Made by a program: the position numbers and the translations under genes. The notes under the pieces were generated by a model. That model was not told the DNA's origin. It was given only the letters and a program-made list of their open reading frames with translations, and searched no databases. Shown here in pieces: positions 23,387-38,000 of a stretch of 64,000 bases of DNA. This DNA is from Amyelois transitella (taxonomy: Eukaryota > Arthropoda > Insecta > Lepidoptera > Pyralidae): contig NC_083525.1 of assembly GCF_032362555.1 (NCBI RefSeq), positions 8,913,501 through 8,977,500 on the forward strand, written 5' to 3'. Numbering within the stretch: position 1 is the first letter of the stretch; every line of letters begins with the position of its first letter.

Positions 23387-26075
23387 TTTAATGATCTCAC
23401 AATTCGCTTTGAGTTGTTTTCGAAAACTTCAATAAATATTTCATCAAATTACTTAGATACTTAGTTTATACATATTGTAAAAGAACTTGTTTCACCAATT
23501 TCTAGGCAAAACGTAAACACGACGACGGGTAAATAACGAACTTTGACAATTTGTTACCGAGCTGATTTTGAAAGCCGTCAAGTTATTTAGTTTTTTTTTC
23601 TATCTCCGTCGTACTCTCATGGATGTCGTAAGAGGCAAATAAGGGATAACCCTCAATATCGGCTGTCCTGATCCAAGGTGTTTATAACTTTTGTATCAAG
23701 TATGTATACTTACTTGTCTTATACTTTCTGCCGGATTGGGGTATCTTTTGGCATAAAAATTATGTCAACAATATAGCTACCTATTATCCGGCGACGGGTT
23801 AGGAAACTGTTACTATTTGTATGTCAATTGCATCATTAAGCTATATAGCTGAACGTGGCTTTTCAGTCTTTTAAATACTGTTGCCTCTGTCTACCCCGTA
23901 AGGGATATAGACGTGATTATATGTATTAACCGGTCTTTACTGAGGACCCTTTAGATCACGTCTGCCTTACCCAGATGTTTATGTACTTATACCTAGTTTA
24001 TTAGGTATAGGTATTTTCACTTGCCACGGATCACTGCATTACATTTGTAAATTGACCTCTGGTGAAAATGCTGCAGTGTGGCTTGTTCTGCGCTTTGAAA
24101 GCGGTAGTAGTAGATATAATTATATCATAATCATTATTACATCAATAAGCGATACTTTAAAATAAATCTATTTTTATTTCAAAAAATTTAGAGCTGTAAA
24201 TTTTACAAGAAATTAAACAAGAGAAGTTATGAAAATAATTATTTTTATTATATAACATTATTATACAAGAGTAAGCTGTCCTTATACATTACATTAGCAC
24301 CTATATTCTACAAGCCAGTTCGCTCGTGTAAAAGCTTCAAAGCAAAAAAATTACATCCTCTTAATGGCGCATTTACACATGCGGTTTGCCGCCGGCTTAC
24401 AGACCGCCCTCATATATATATTAGAAAGGATGGATGTTCCGTCGGGCATGTGTGGATGTACCAAAAATCTACCTTAAAATTAAACCTAAAAATTAAAAAA
24501 ATATTTGATTTTCGAATTAATGGACTGGTTCATAGACCAAAAAGATCTTAAACACTTAAACAGCAAGCAGTTTTAAAAAATGGAATACCAACTCAATCAA
24601 AAAAATACCAAAGAAATTAAATAATTTTTTCAAGTAAACATTTTTCCTTTTTAATTTAAAAAAAAGTGTAAAATAAAGTTTGCTAACTTTCTGATTAGTG
24701 TAATTAAAAAGAGATAGCCGCTAATTAAAATGAGACGGGGTACAGAAATCTTTAGTGTTTCAGTCTGAAATTTGCGTTAACCTCACATTGGGTTCATAAT
24801 GAGTTCTTTGTATTAATCATACTCCCAAGCTCTTACATTTATCTTTGGATTTTTATAGGTATTTTCGGGGTAATTTTCCGTACAAATTGTAACCCCATAG
24901 ATAAATAATTTTTACGGCGTTTTATTAAGTTTCAATTTTATAATCGCAATATTAAGTAAAAATAGCCTTTTCAATTACTTTTACATATAAAAATACATAT
25001 AACTGTTATAATTTTCGCTAAGTACATACCTACGTAAGCCAAATAAGACACTAAAATATAAATATTATACCCATTTATTAATAAAATTGGTATAAAATGT
25101 CTTTTATCACCAACTAGTTTTTATAATAGTGACTCGAGATGTATGGCTTTCTTTAATTTTACAGCACAAATAAAATTATGAGGTTTATGAGCAATAAAAC
25201 TGAACTTTTTTTACATAAATTACTTAATTATGAAAAATGTAAACAAAATGGCGTGTTGCCGTCAGCTTATTCGCTTTTGATTACAATACATAGACTAACT
25301 TAATCTGACCAAAAATAAAACCTAAATGATATGTAGCGTCGCAGATCTATTTACAATTTAATATTTTTAAGTACATAATACATACAGCTGAACGTGGCCT
25401 TCTAGAGTTTTGAGACTGTTGGCTCTGACTACCTCGTAAGGGGTAAACGTGATTGTATGTATGTAAGTACATAATGTTGTTCTAACAATGGTAAACGACG
25501 TGTCTATTCAACCTCTGAGACTCTGTCAACCTAAGGGATGAAGACGTGTTTATATGTATGCATATAATTATGTTCCCTCCCGGAGGGGTAGGCAAAGACT
25601 ACATATTTCCACTTGCTAACTTTATCTTCCTTCTTATATGTACCTATGCAATTAAAAAAATTAACTAACTTTTGCTCCAAACTTTGCTTCCGAAGGACTT
25701 TGATAACTTTATAAGTGGTACCAATAAGAGCCCTAATTTAACGCGGACAGAGCCACGGTCATAGGCTAGTAATGTTCGACGATACAGATGTTCAAATCGT
25801 CTAAAACGTTATTTATTCTTTATAATAAGCCGTAGCGTTTATAAGTTGCATCACTAGAGGGCGCCAGGTACACTCAAAAGCTATATTTTTATTAAAAATA
25901 GTTAAAGTTTGTAACATCGTTTATTTGTTAGGGCTAATCTTCGGAAATACTGAACCGATTATGAAAATTCTTTCACCATTAAAAAGGTACATTATCTGCG
26001 GGTGTTATATGCTATGTATGTACCACGGGGGAAGCCGTGGCCGGCCGCTAGTCTAATATGTAACTACGGCAGGGA
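23387..26075. other. Between PEX12 start and MEAK7-like stop, no gene seen
   Basis: AT-rich. It holds a degraded copy of the abundant short repeat (about 23600-23930, +), another fragment at 25380-25470 (+), a LINE tail fragment at about 25563-25625 (-), and a Helitron-like 3' end at 25915-26053. A TTTATT at 25812, i.e. AATAAA on -, may serve the MEAK7-like gene. The PEX12 promoter must lie just above 23386. Confidence 0.55.
25915..26053 (+). mobile_element. Helitron-like 3' end fragment
   Basis: GGGGAAGCCGTGGCCGGCCG then CTAG|T. An inverted relative is at 58491-58620. Confidence 0.45.
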
Positions 26076-29000
26076 TCAGCTAGCGGAGTTGTTGTATTGA
26101 GGTCTGCCCGCTAACTCTAGTAGGTACCGATCGGGGTGCTCCAGCCAATCAGACGCTGATAACTTCACCTGGAAAAGAATAAAATTTTAAATTAAAAAAA
26201 GGCAATCCTGACTCAAATTTTACTTCATAACACATCTCTTTCTTTGCACTGGAGGTTTAGATAAGAACACTCTCAATTAAAGCATAAATATTCGCTAACG
26301 GCGCGCTTTCACTCGAATATATTCCCCGCCATTTGGTCTTCCTTCACCACTTTCAACTCCCACAACTTTTAAACGGCTCAACTGTTTTTGATCAAACATA
26401 TCTAAGGCTCTGTCTACCCCAAAAAGGATATAGCCGTGACCATATGAACTGAACGGAGAAGTATGAAGGCTTCACTGACCTGCCTCTGTCTCTCAGCCTC
26501 CTTCACTTGCCACTTCTTAATTTCTATTTGAGTTTCACGCGACGCCTCGTCTCCACAGCCCCACACCTGTAATCACAAATTAGTAAAAAAAAAATGATTA
26601 GATTCTGCATGGAATTCTAGTTACAAAATTCTTTTCAAATTGAAAGTTGGAATGTAATGACTTTTTAAACTCAATTCAAATTTTTAAAATAAAGTACACA
26701 GGGACAAAATAATTTCCAAAATATGTCATATAAAAAAAATACATTCTATTAGAATTGAATAGCTTCAAGAATTATATTTTGAACTGTTTCTTTCTTCTTG
26801 GCGGTTATCTATAATAGTTATTTATAACCAATTTTTTTGAAAACTATGGACTTTTCATCCTAAAAACATTGTTGTGGTTGGCCATGACCTGAGTGTATAG
26901 TTAATTATTACTTATCAATTGTTTAGCGATCATTATAATTTAAATAAATCACGATTGTAACACTAAACTCAAATCGACATTAATTAATTGAATTGCAACA
27001 AAAACAACGTGACGCGGGCAGTTGAAACATACACGATTAAAAAGTTACAGTTATTTTATGTGACTTGAATTAAGATTTTATTTTATTTTTGTTTCAGTAT
27101 AAACAATACAAGTTGCAGTTAAACGGACACTATAATATTGTTTCACATTATACAGCTACAATTTACAACCATGTGTACATTAAATAATATTTAAATTAAA
27201 TTACAAGTGAAAAGTTAAACATTACAAAAATATGAAAAAGGAATTCTAACATTGGTAAAATTATTACTTAAGTTACTTCATGAGTGATTTTTTAAGTGAC
27301 GTGCGATACTGGGACTCTGACGAAGTATAAATTAATGTATAAGTTGCAATGGATCTTAACAGATAATACATAAAACATTCAAGCGGTAAGATAACGTCGC
27401 AGCATACAAGATTTAATTATTTAAAAAAATATATAAGAAGAATAGTACAGCTGAATTCGTCGAAGTACTTTGGGGATCGAAAGAAGATGACTGGTGTATA
27501 TTTTAGTGTATAGAATGGAAAAGGTGACAAGTCGAGAGCTTTCTAGAAATCCATCAAGAAATTAAATGTCAAGTGAAACTGATTTACAATCAGGGCGTAA
27601 ATAAATATAAAAACTTTGGTTGTGGCTTTAAGATATTGTCTCACACATTTTCTTACGATATATGATATTCATATAAGAAACCTTCTACACATAGATCCTG
27701 AGTGTCTGCGGTCGCTAATCCGTGTTGTTGTCTGTCGGACTAACGACAAAAGATTACTGGGAGCCGTTGAGAGCATATTACTTTACGAAAGTTGTTGTTT
27801 TGCAAAAAGGAGGTTATCAAGAAAATAATATCACAAAAGCCTTAATGGAATCTCTTCCAGTCAACTGGCATAAGTGTTTAAAGCATGCTAGCCAGCACAA
27901 TCCAAAAAATCATACGCAGTACTCTCGTCAAAGAGTTCGCTGTTACCAACACGCTCACTATTATACAATGTTTCGGATTCCTATTTTTATTGTTAATTTG
28001 GTGTATATCTCCAAGATGGCGATCGTTACAACACTACGTAGGCATGTGTCAAATATGCGTCGGCATCGTCCACACGATTCACGGGAGCGTAGGTTTCATG
28101 CCCGGAGAGATACCGTACCACGCGAACAGTGACCGTTTTTTTCTGGAATACTTCACTTTACACGTCTGTTGTTCTCTGTGCTCTGTGCTGATAGCGCATT
28201 TCAAATTAGTATTCGTACATATCAGAGTTCCGAATGAGAAAATAAAAGCGACCGCGTTTATAATTGGAACATTTGCTCTGTGTAAAATAGTTTATTTGAT
28301 CACGAGTAAACTGCAAAGTTTTAATTTAGTGATGGACGACGTTGTTGTCGATAATTTTTTAACAGGTTTAAATATTGGTATTTTATTGATTTTCAATTTA
28401 GTTTTGTACATTAATGTAGCTTTTACTGTGGCGATTAGTTCTATAAGGCGTCCTAGTGTCGGGCAAATTGTAAGTTTGGTGGGCGTAGCTATATTATGCG
28501 ACACAAGTTTGGTCGTCAACTGGGCGTTGTACATGCACTATTACTCAAAGCACTTGATCATAAACGATAGTATTGCTAGCTACAGATCGTTCATGTACGT
28601 GGGAATGTATACGCGGTGCAGAATGTTGCCGCTCATATTGTTCTTCTTGTTAAAGAGATCCACCAGACATGAAGTTGTTGCGTATTTTAGAAAACTATTG
28701 AATCGTTGGAGAGCACGGCACTTGGCTTTGAATTGACATTTCGCTTTGGGAAGAGAAATAGGGTCTGAGAGACAGTAACTCTCACGAAGGGCTGTCAAGT
28801 AAAAGAGAAAAAAAAAATAGAAGAAAATGAAGGTTCGGGTTCTCGGCGGTTTCAGGTATTCTTTTGTAATAAAGTGTTTGAAATACTGATGGTTTTCTTT
28901 ACATACAATTAAATTCCTTACACCTTACAGTGGGTACTTACATTATTTTATAGAAACACTTTTCGATGAAATCATATTTTTAAACGTCTCCAAAAAAAAG

Positions 29001-32000
29001 AAGTGATAACCAGTATCATTTTGCCCTTTATGTATGTTTGTCCGTGATTATCTCGCGTTTCGCTGAACCGATTTTGATGTGGCTTTGAGGAAAGTGTTTG
29101 TTACACTAAGGAGAATGTTTTAAAAGTTTAATCATCATCAAAAAAGGAGAATATTGATTGGAGGCGGTTTTCTTTTTTTACAAAAGTTATTGTAGAAGAT
29201 TGAAATGCGACGTTAAGCTGTATGGCTTCATGATGGAATTGAGATCCAAATAGTGACATGTTGCTAGCTCGGGCCATTGCAAGAGGAATCTCAAGTTTAT
29301 AAAAAAATATAAACAAAGACAAAGACATTGAGTGTTTCTAGTCTAAAGTACTAAAAATTATATTCTCAAATTTAGTCGAAAAAAACAAAATATTTGTTTC
29401 ATCGATACACGTTTTCGGACTCACCTCGACCTCCCTGAGCTGGTAGGGCGCGCCGCGGAAGCTGAGCGCGTCGAAGCCCTCGGCCAGCGCCAGCTGCGGC
29501 GCGCGCGGCTCGCGGCCGGCGCGCAGCCCGCGCGGGTACCCGCGGATGCTGCTGTTCAGGTACAGCATCTTGGCGCCGCGCTCCACCACGCTGAACCTGT
29601 TGTAACCGTGTTCACATATGTACTAATATCTTCTTCTTATGCGTTACACTCTTGTCAGAGTGGTCGTGTACAGAAGGGTTAGTGGCTCGCTTTACAATCC
29701 TTCGCCACTCGTCGCGCATCGCTGCCTTTCTGGAGCATTCACAGAGAGGGTCACCTAGGGCTGATTTTATTTGATCTGTCCACCTCATGGGTGACCTGCC
29801 TCGAGGTCTAATATAATATGCCTATTTAAAAACATACATATGTATGTATGTATTTAAATAGGAATATATTAGTCCATGATCGTGTCTATATTCCTAGCGA
29901 GGTAGACACGACTGAACCTATTGTAACCGTATTCACATACGTCCTACTAATACATATATACATATGATCACGTCTATATCCCTGGCTCTGTCTACCAGAG
30001 CCACCAGTCTTGAGAAGACTGATAGGCCAAGCTCAGCTGTCTGGCTTAGTGATAGAATTGAGATTCAAATAGTGACAGGTTGCTAGCCCATCGCCTAAAA
30101 GAGGAATCTCAAGTTTATAACCCTATCCCTTAGTTGCCTTTTACGACATCCGTGGGAAAGAGATGGAGTGGTCGTATTATTTTTGTAATGGTGCCGGGAA
30201 CCACGCGGCACCTATCCTATTTAAACCATTACTTTTATATATATCCATGTTTTTTATGTAGACAATGTGCGTTAGTCTTCGATTTACATATATATCACGC
30301 TTTTTTCCCGGAGGGGTAGGCAGAGACTACGTCTTTCCACTTGCCACGGTCCCTGCATATTTCATTCATTATATCCACATTCATAAGTCTCTTCATGCAA
30401 TACGAGCTTGCATGAAGAGATCATCATACTCCTTACGCTCTCATTTCCACTGCATTTATTCTGCTTTCGTGCTTCTTTTGCCATACCCAACTTTCACTCC
30501 CATACATTAATGTCGGGACCAACACGCCCCTGTGCACAGCCAGTCGAGCCTTTTTTTTGGATAGTTTCTGACTGCTCATAAAGGCATGCAAAGCTCCATT
30601 CACCATGTTCCCCGCGTTCACTCTCCTTTCAATATCACTATCACACTTGCCATCTGATGTAAACTTTGATCCTAGATATACAAACATATCTTGATCAAAT
30701 TAAGGACGTCCTGGTAAAGGGTCAGGTCAAAAGTACCCGAAACCGCCGAGCTTGCATGAAGAGAGTTATGAATGTGGATGAAGCAAAGGAAGTATGCAGG
30801 GATCGTGGCAAGTGGAAAGAGGTAGTCTCTGCCTACCCCTCCGGGAAAGAGGCGTGATTTTATGTATGTATGTATGTATATACAAACTCTTTCACTTGCT
30901 ATGAATATATATATAATAATACCTAGTTATGATTGGGATGTTGTTAAACCATATGACAATTATTAAGCGATATATAGGTAGTATCCTATAATAATGAATA
31001 AAAATTTTGAATTTTGAATTTGAATTTTGAATTTGAATTTTGAATTTGAATTTTGGATAGTATGAACTGGATGGCACAACACACTTACGTAGGAGCCAAC
31101 TGTATGAGCGCGCACTCCGGCCCCCCCCAGTACTGGTGGGTCTCCCGCCATTCCTGGGGGGCCGCCACCACCACCACCAACGGACCCGCGGACAGAATCA
31201 CCATCGTGGGACCTCTGGAAAGAGATTATATTTAGGTGCCGTTCCAAAGGTTGCGGAGATCAGATTGGAGTCGCTTCGTGTAAAAACCTGAGTCACCTAT
31301 TCCTTGGGGGTAGACAGGGCCAATAGTCTTGAAAAGACCGTAAGGCCACGTTCAGCTGTATGGCTTCATGGTGGAATTGAGATTCAAAAAGTAAAAGTTT
31401 GCTAGCCCATCGCCTACAAGAAGAATCCCAAGTTTATAAGCCTATCCCTTAGTCGCCTTTAACGACATCCATGGTTAAATATATATAGTGGTTCTATTCT
31501 AAAGTGACTCAAACTTAATTACACAAAATAAACTGAAGTGAAGTGTGTGTTCTTCATTCATCAGCAGCCAGTTGTTGGTTAGGTTGTCCATTGACATAGG
31601 CCGCCCCCCATCGCCTTCCACTCATCTCCATATATATTTAGCCGAATTTTCTCCATCCTTTAGGTAGATCGTCTATTTTATATATATTCAACGCTAACTT
31701 ACTAATTTACATCATGCTGCCTGGAAAAATCACGTACATATAGGTATAGAGTAGTGAGCCGTGTGGTTCCCGGCACCAATACAAAAAAGAATAGGACCAC
31801 TCCATCTTTCTCATGGATGTCATACAAGGCCACTAAAGGGATAGGCTTACAAACTTGGTATTCTTTTTTAGGCGATGGGCTAGCAACCTGTCACTATTTG
31901 AATCTCAATTTTATCATCAAGCCAAATATCTGAACGTGGCCATTCAGTCTTTTCAAGACTGTTGGCTCTGTCCACCCCTCAAGGGATATAGACGTGACCA

Positions 32001-35000
32001 TATGTATGTATATTAAGTACCTGTAGCCCAGCGTGTGGTGCAGGAACCGGTTGGCGCCCAGCCCGTGCTCGGCGGAGCTGTAGAGCGGCACCCAGTGCAC
32101 CGGCACCGCGCACACCAGCCGCGCCAGCCACGCCGCGCTCGCCAGCCCGCCGCCTGCGCACCTCACAATATATCATTCATCATTCAAATCATTCGTTCAT
32201 TCATTCGGAGAACTATGTGGAACAGCTGTTTAGTGTGCGCCGCAGTGTAGTTTATTCCGCCGCTTTTTCTACACACGCGCTTTGGAAGCGGTGGTAGTTA
32301 TAATTAGATTTAAGTGATGTGACGTCAATAAGTGATAACTTGTATAAAATTTTGGAAATAAACCTATTTTATTCTATTCTATGTGTACACGTACATGCGT
32401 TTTAATGATTTTGTAATCTTGTGACTGTAATTTGTAGCAGTTTCAATGAAAATTAACCGCTTTTTAGGATACCAAATTGGCATATAAACTTGGGATTCTT
32501 CTTTGAAACGTTGGGCTAGCAACCTGTCACTATTTGAATCCCCATTCTATCATCAAGCCAAAAAGCTGAACGTGGCCTATCAGTACTTGCAAGACTATTG
32601 GCTCTGTCCACCCCGCAAGGGATACAGACATAACTATCTGTATGTATGTGTGTTTAAGGAATACATGTGAACGGGCCGAGGGTCTGTTGTCTCTCTGTTT
32701 GTGTCTGTGTCTGAAAAAAATAAAAAAGAATTTCGGCTGTTCAAGATACGTCTTGTCGTCTTAGTGTCGATGTCGATTGTCCTTTTTTTCACAGTCTGTC
32801 AGTCGGTTTTAGTCATCTAAATTTGTCAAGTCAAAGAGTCTCGTTTGTCCATGGAGGCTGAACGGCCGCTACAACATGATTATGATTACATGTGTCAAGG
32901 TAGCTAGTATATTAGTAAAAGTGATAAATTAGCAGTTGATAGCGACCTGCGGGCGGCTGCTTGGGGCGGCTGTAGAGCGGCGGCGCGGCGCCGGCCAGCA
33001 GCCAGGCGGCCGACAGCGGCAGCAGCGCCGACGCGGGCGCCCACGCCGAGCGCGCCAGCACCGGCGTCGCCAGCTCCAGCCCCGCGCCCCCGCCGCCCGC
33101 CGCGCCCGCCAGCGCCGCCTCCTCCACCGAGCGGTGCCGCGTCGCCAGCGTGTGAACGCAGTACCTGTTCGTACATACATATGGTCACGTCCATATCCCA
33201 TGCGGGGTAGACAGAGACAATAGGCTTGAAGACTGAATGGCCACGTTCAGCTATTTGGCTTAATGATAGAATTGAGATTCAAATAGTGACAGGTTGCTGG
33301 CCCATCGCCTAAAAGAAGAATCCCAAGTTTATAAGGGATAGCCCTTAGTCGCCTTTTACGACATCCATGGGAAAGAGATGCAGTGGTCCTATTCTTTTTT
33401 GTATTGGTGCCGGAAACCACACGGCACTATTCGTGGTTGGTACCTGTTCGTGGATATATATGACATATTAATATATTAATCTGCTGAACAATGTATTCTG
33501 TCGTCCACATTCTATTCTAAGTTTAATTGATATTGTGAAGTTGACGTTGTTGAAGAAAATGCTGCAGTGCAGTTTGTTACCGCTTCTTCTACACTAACGC
33601 CTCGGAAGGGGCGGTAAACTTAGTTGTAAGTAATTTATTTGACGTCAACCAATGTAGTTAAACCATACGTTTTGACAATTATTAAGCGATATAAAGTATC
33701 CTATAATAATGAATAAAAATTTTGAAATTTGAATTTTTTGATACAAGCATGCAGTAGGTACTGGCTTCTACCATCTCCGTTAATTATCGTGCTAAACATT
33801 TGTTTTTGTTACGGTGAGGTAAAACAGGTACATTCAGGCAACTGGATGTGTGGCATGATCGATCCAATGCGGGTTGGGGTCCCCTGCAAAGGTTGCGGAG
33901 GTCAGACGGGAGTCGCTTCGTGTAAAACCCTGACTCTGACAATTCAAGGATCCATGGTCAAAGGCATACCCTGGACCCCTCACCAGAGTGGTGAGGATGC
34001 AAGCTTAAACCACGAGGAAGAAGACATTTGTATTTTGCACAATAAAATTTAAATAAATAAATAGCATTTATGATAAATTTTTAAAAACTTTCACCACCCA
34101 CATTCTTGGGGCTGATATTTGAAAAGAGTATCCTACTCGTATGTTAGAACGCAAGTTTTCAACTATATGCAGACCAAATTTCATTCGAATCGGTCCATCG
34201 GTTCAGCTGGAAAGCGGAACTGACAGACAGACTTTCCCATTTATAATACTTAATCTATATATATAAAACTCTTCCGTTACTGAGTGACTGACTGACAGAC
34301 AACGCACAGTCGAAACTACTGGTCGTAGACAGCTGAAATTTGGAATGTAGGTTCCTTGGGATATGTAGGGGAGCACTAAGAAAGGATTTTTGGAAATTCA
34401 ACCCCCAAGGGGGGGAAAAGGGGTAAAAACGTTTCTATGAAAAATCTTATTCCTTGGGTTTATAAACTTGAAACTTGGCATGAACACGTACATAGGCAAG
34501 TAAATATGTTTGACATTATAAGTTTTTTCAAACTACCCTCCAATCGTGATTTAGGGGGTGCGATTGGGTGACTGATTTATTAACGCACAGCCGAAACCGC
34601 TCGGTATAGGAGTCTGAGATTTTGAACAGAGGTTCCTTTAGTAACATAAGTGAGCACTAAGAAGGGATTTTTGAAACGTCAACCCCCAAGGGGGGGAAAC
34701 GGGATAAACTGAGCCGGGGCTGCGGGAAAGTTCTAACGAGATACCGTGGCCCCGGAACGCAAAGGGCAACTGAAGGAACGAGGTGGGTTTTAGTCAGTAA
34801 AAGTCTGACACTCCCTTCCGTTCCACCCAGAGCGGGAGAGGTCATTTGATGATTTCCCATCCTTAAAAAAAAAGACTTTGTATGACAACTTTCTACTAAT
34901 ATTATAAAGAGGAACAATCTATTTTTTTATATGTTTGTTTGTTTACACATGTAATCGATAAACTCCGAAACTACTGAATCGATTTCAAACATTCACCATT

Positions 35001-38000
35001 AGAAAGCTACATCATCCCTGAGTAACACAGGCTATATTTAATTCCAGTTGTAACAAGATTTCAGCCTGTGGAAGAAAAAGCCCTGTCGAGATCATTAAAA
35101 AACGCTATATATAACCGAATTACACGTGGGCGAAGCCGCGGGCGGAAAGCTAGTACTAGTATATATAAAAAGTGTAACGGGAGCGATAATTTGGGCTCAG
35201 CCGTCCTCAAGGAGAAAATCTCCAGCCAGGTTGGTAAATGGTAGGTACAGTTTTACAATTTTTATAAATTACATCGATGTAACGTGCGCAGAATTTAAAT
35301 TTTTGCATAGCACGAATTCAACGATTAAACATTGATCCAATCAGAGCGAGCCAAGTGGTTGTATTCTTTTTTTTATTACTGCCCGGTTACCACACGGCAC
35401 CGTTACTTATAACTGGCGTTTTCGAATCTTAAGATCAGTTTTTAATAACTGAGTACTTCCCCTTAGGAGTATTATCAGCTAGTGACCACGCCTAATATTT
35501 GCAAGTCAATTGTTATCACTAAAATACGATTTGTTTGATCGATTAGCAAGCACTCAACAATAAATTAATCTCATAATGGCAGGTAGATAAACGTCATCAA
35601 TTACATGGTAGATTACAAAAGTCACGGCTATTTTACAATCAGTCAAGAATTGTAACACAATTAAAAATGAAAACAATTAAAAATGTCTGGACTTTAAATT
35701 TATCTCTCAACTAGCTGTGCCTGCTACTCCGTCCGCGTGGAATAGTTATTTTGGGTTATTTTTTAATTGCATCTCTTAACAAATAATGCATTAATTTCGA
35801 CCAAATTTTATTACCATAAAAACGGTTATAGAGTTTATCTTAAAAGATAGACATATAATGTCGCGGACATTTTTTTAGATTATTACAAGAGGAATAATTC
35901 TTTCATACATATATTTTTGGTATCTTGAACCGTTTTCGCAGCGCACACAACGGAAGCCCTCAAGGAAATATTCATCCTTTCCCCGTTTTTTTCACAGTTT
36001 CCATTATTTCTTCGCTCCTAATAGTTGGTAAAGTAAATGGTCTATTCAACACAAAAATAATTTTTCAATTCGAACTACATAGTTCCTGAGATTAGCGCGT
36101 TCAAACATACAAACAAACACACTCTTAGCTTTATAAAGATTATTATTGTGGAATAATAATAGTTGTCAAGAATGAATGTGCCGTGCGGTTCCCGACACTG
36201 ATATAAAAAAATAATAGGACCACTCTATCTTATTTCCATGGATGTCGTATAAGGCGGCTAAGGAATAGGCTTATAAACTTGAGATTCTTCTTTAAGGCGA
36301 TAAACTAGCAACCTGGCACTATTTGAATCTCAATTCTATCAATAAGCCTGACAGCTGAACGTTGCCTGTCATCTTTCAAGACTGCTGGCTCTGTCTAGCC
36401 CGTAAGGGACATAGACATGATCATATCAATGAATGACAAAAACGAGCCAAACAGTTGAACGTGGCCTATTAGTCTTTTCAAGACAGTTGGCTCTGACGTG
36501 ATTATACAGGGTGACATTTAATTCAACTGCATAAATTTAACTGTTAAGTGTTCATATTTCAGAAAGTAAGAAAAAAATAAAAGTATCAATATCCACGATT
36601 CTAAATACGTCATATCACGCCGGCGGAAAAGCGACGCTTAAGATTCAGAGGTCAACGACACAATTCATTCAGCTGAGCGATCTCGACAACTCTGTACTTT
36701 ACTTGATCTTGATACTAGAAAAATAATTTATTTTTCAGACATTTATTTACATGTTTAGTTTTAATTTCTTTTTGTTGTATTGGTCTTCAATAAAGCGTGT
36801 GACGTAGTTTTTGAGGGTTTTTTAAATGTGAAAATAATGACGTTTAATTTAAATAAAAATAGGCTCAAACGGCTCAGAAGCATGGGTATAGTCTATGTTT
36901 AAAAGGATGCAGTTGTTTTAAATGTCACCCTGTAGTATGTATGTGAACATTTAAGTGAACGGTAATCTCACCTATGAACAGGGAATATGAGCCTGGGACA
37001 GTTTTCCTCGAGCCAGCGCACCACGAAGCCCACGCTGTGGCTCTCCTTGTTGTTGAAACAGCCGCTCACCACCGCGCCCAGGGTCTTGTGGATCTGGGGA
37101 ACCACTAACTGATTGAAGCACTCCCTCGATATATATAAAGACTAGACCACATAAAGGTTTGGGATGTGCGTTTGATTTGTCAGTCAGTCATTCACTTCCT
37201 TTTATATATGTATTTAGATCTGATCTAGTAATTGTTCTCCTACAATCGTTTGACCTAAAAATCAAGACATCCCTTTTGGCATTGGTAATTTTGGAGCGAT
37301 TACACGACAGGACATTTTCAAACCATTCTCCTACAGAAAGAATCTAATGATCTAAGAAAGGACTTCTACATTCCAGTGGACGAATAGTTCCAGATGAAAA
37401 ATGGCCTGTCGTTCAATTTCCCAAAAACTGGTCATTTAGGGGGTCAATGGTACAAAATTAAAGGGACAATCAAGATATTTTGAAGGGAGACATAAAAGCT
37501 GTGAGAGCAAACTCTCTAGCAGCTTACTCCTGTGATTTGCCTCGTATACCCAGACGGTTGGCCATGGCTGGTGGTGGAAGAGTTAAGGCGTTCACTCACC
37601 ATGAGACAGGTTTGCGGGCCCTCAGGGTAGTGGTCCATGGACAGCTTGTAGCTGGTGTACAGTAGGCTGTTGAGATCTTCAGGTGTCACCGTGTTCTCGT
37701 CCGAGTCCGAGCTGAACATTCTGAAAGATATTCAGTTTGTTAGGGCCTTGAATTATCTGATAACATAGTCTCATATACTATTATTAATTTTTTTAAAAAT
37801 TGATAAGTATGTATAAAGCAAAAGAAGTTTCCTGCATCGCCGCCAGTATAAAGATGGAGTCTCAGCCAACCTGTTCATAAAGAGACGTCATTTTTCTGAT
37901 TACCTGAGGTAACTCTTCACTATACCGTAGTTGTCCAACATGGTTATGAAGCTCTGGCATTGAACCCTGAAGATAGCCAGTGAGATGTGCTGGTTCTTGT

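Noticed and set aside
27616-28132. ORFs of 70 and 136 codons overlapping the 7TM gene
   Set aside because: Out of frame with the seven-helix protein; the 5' part would be its leader. No domain character.
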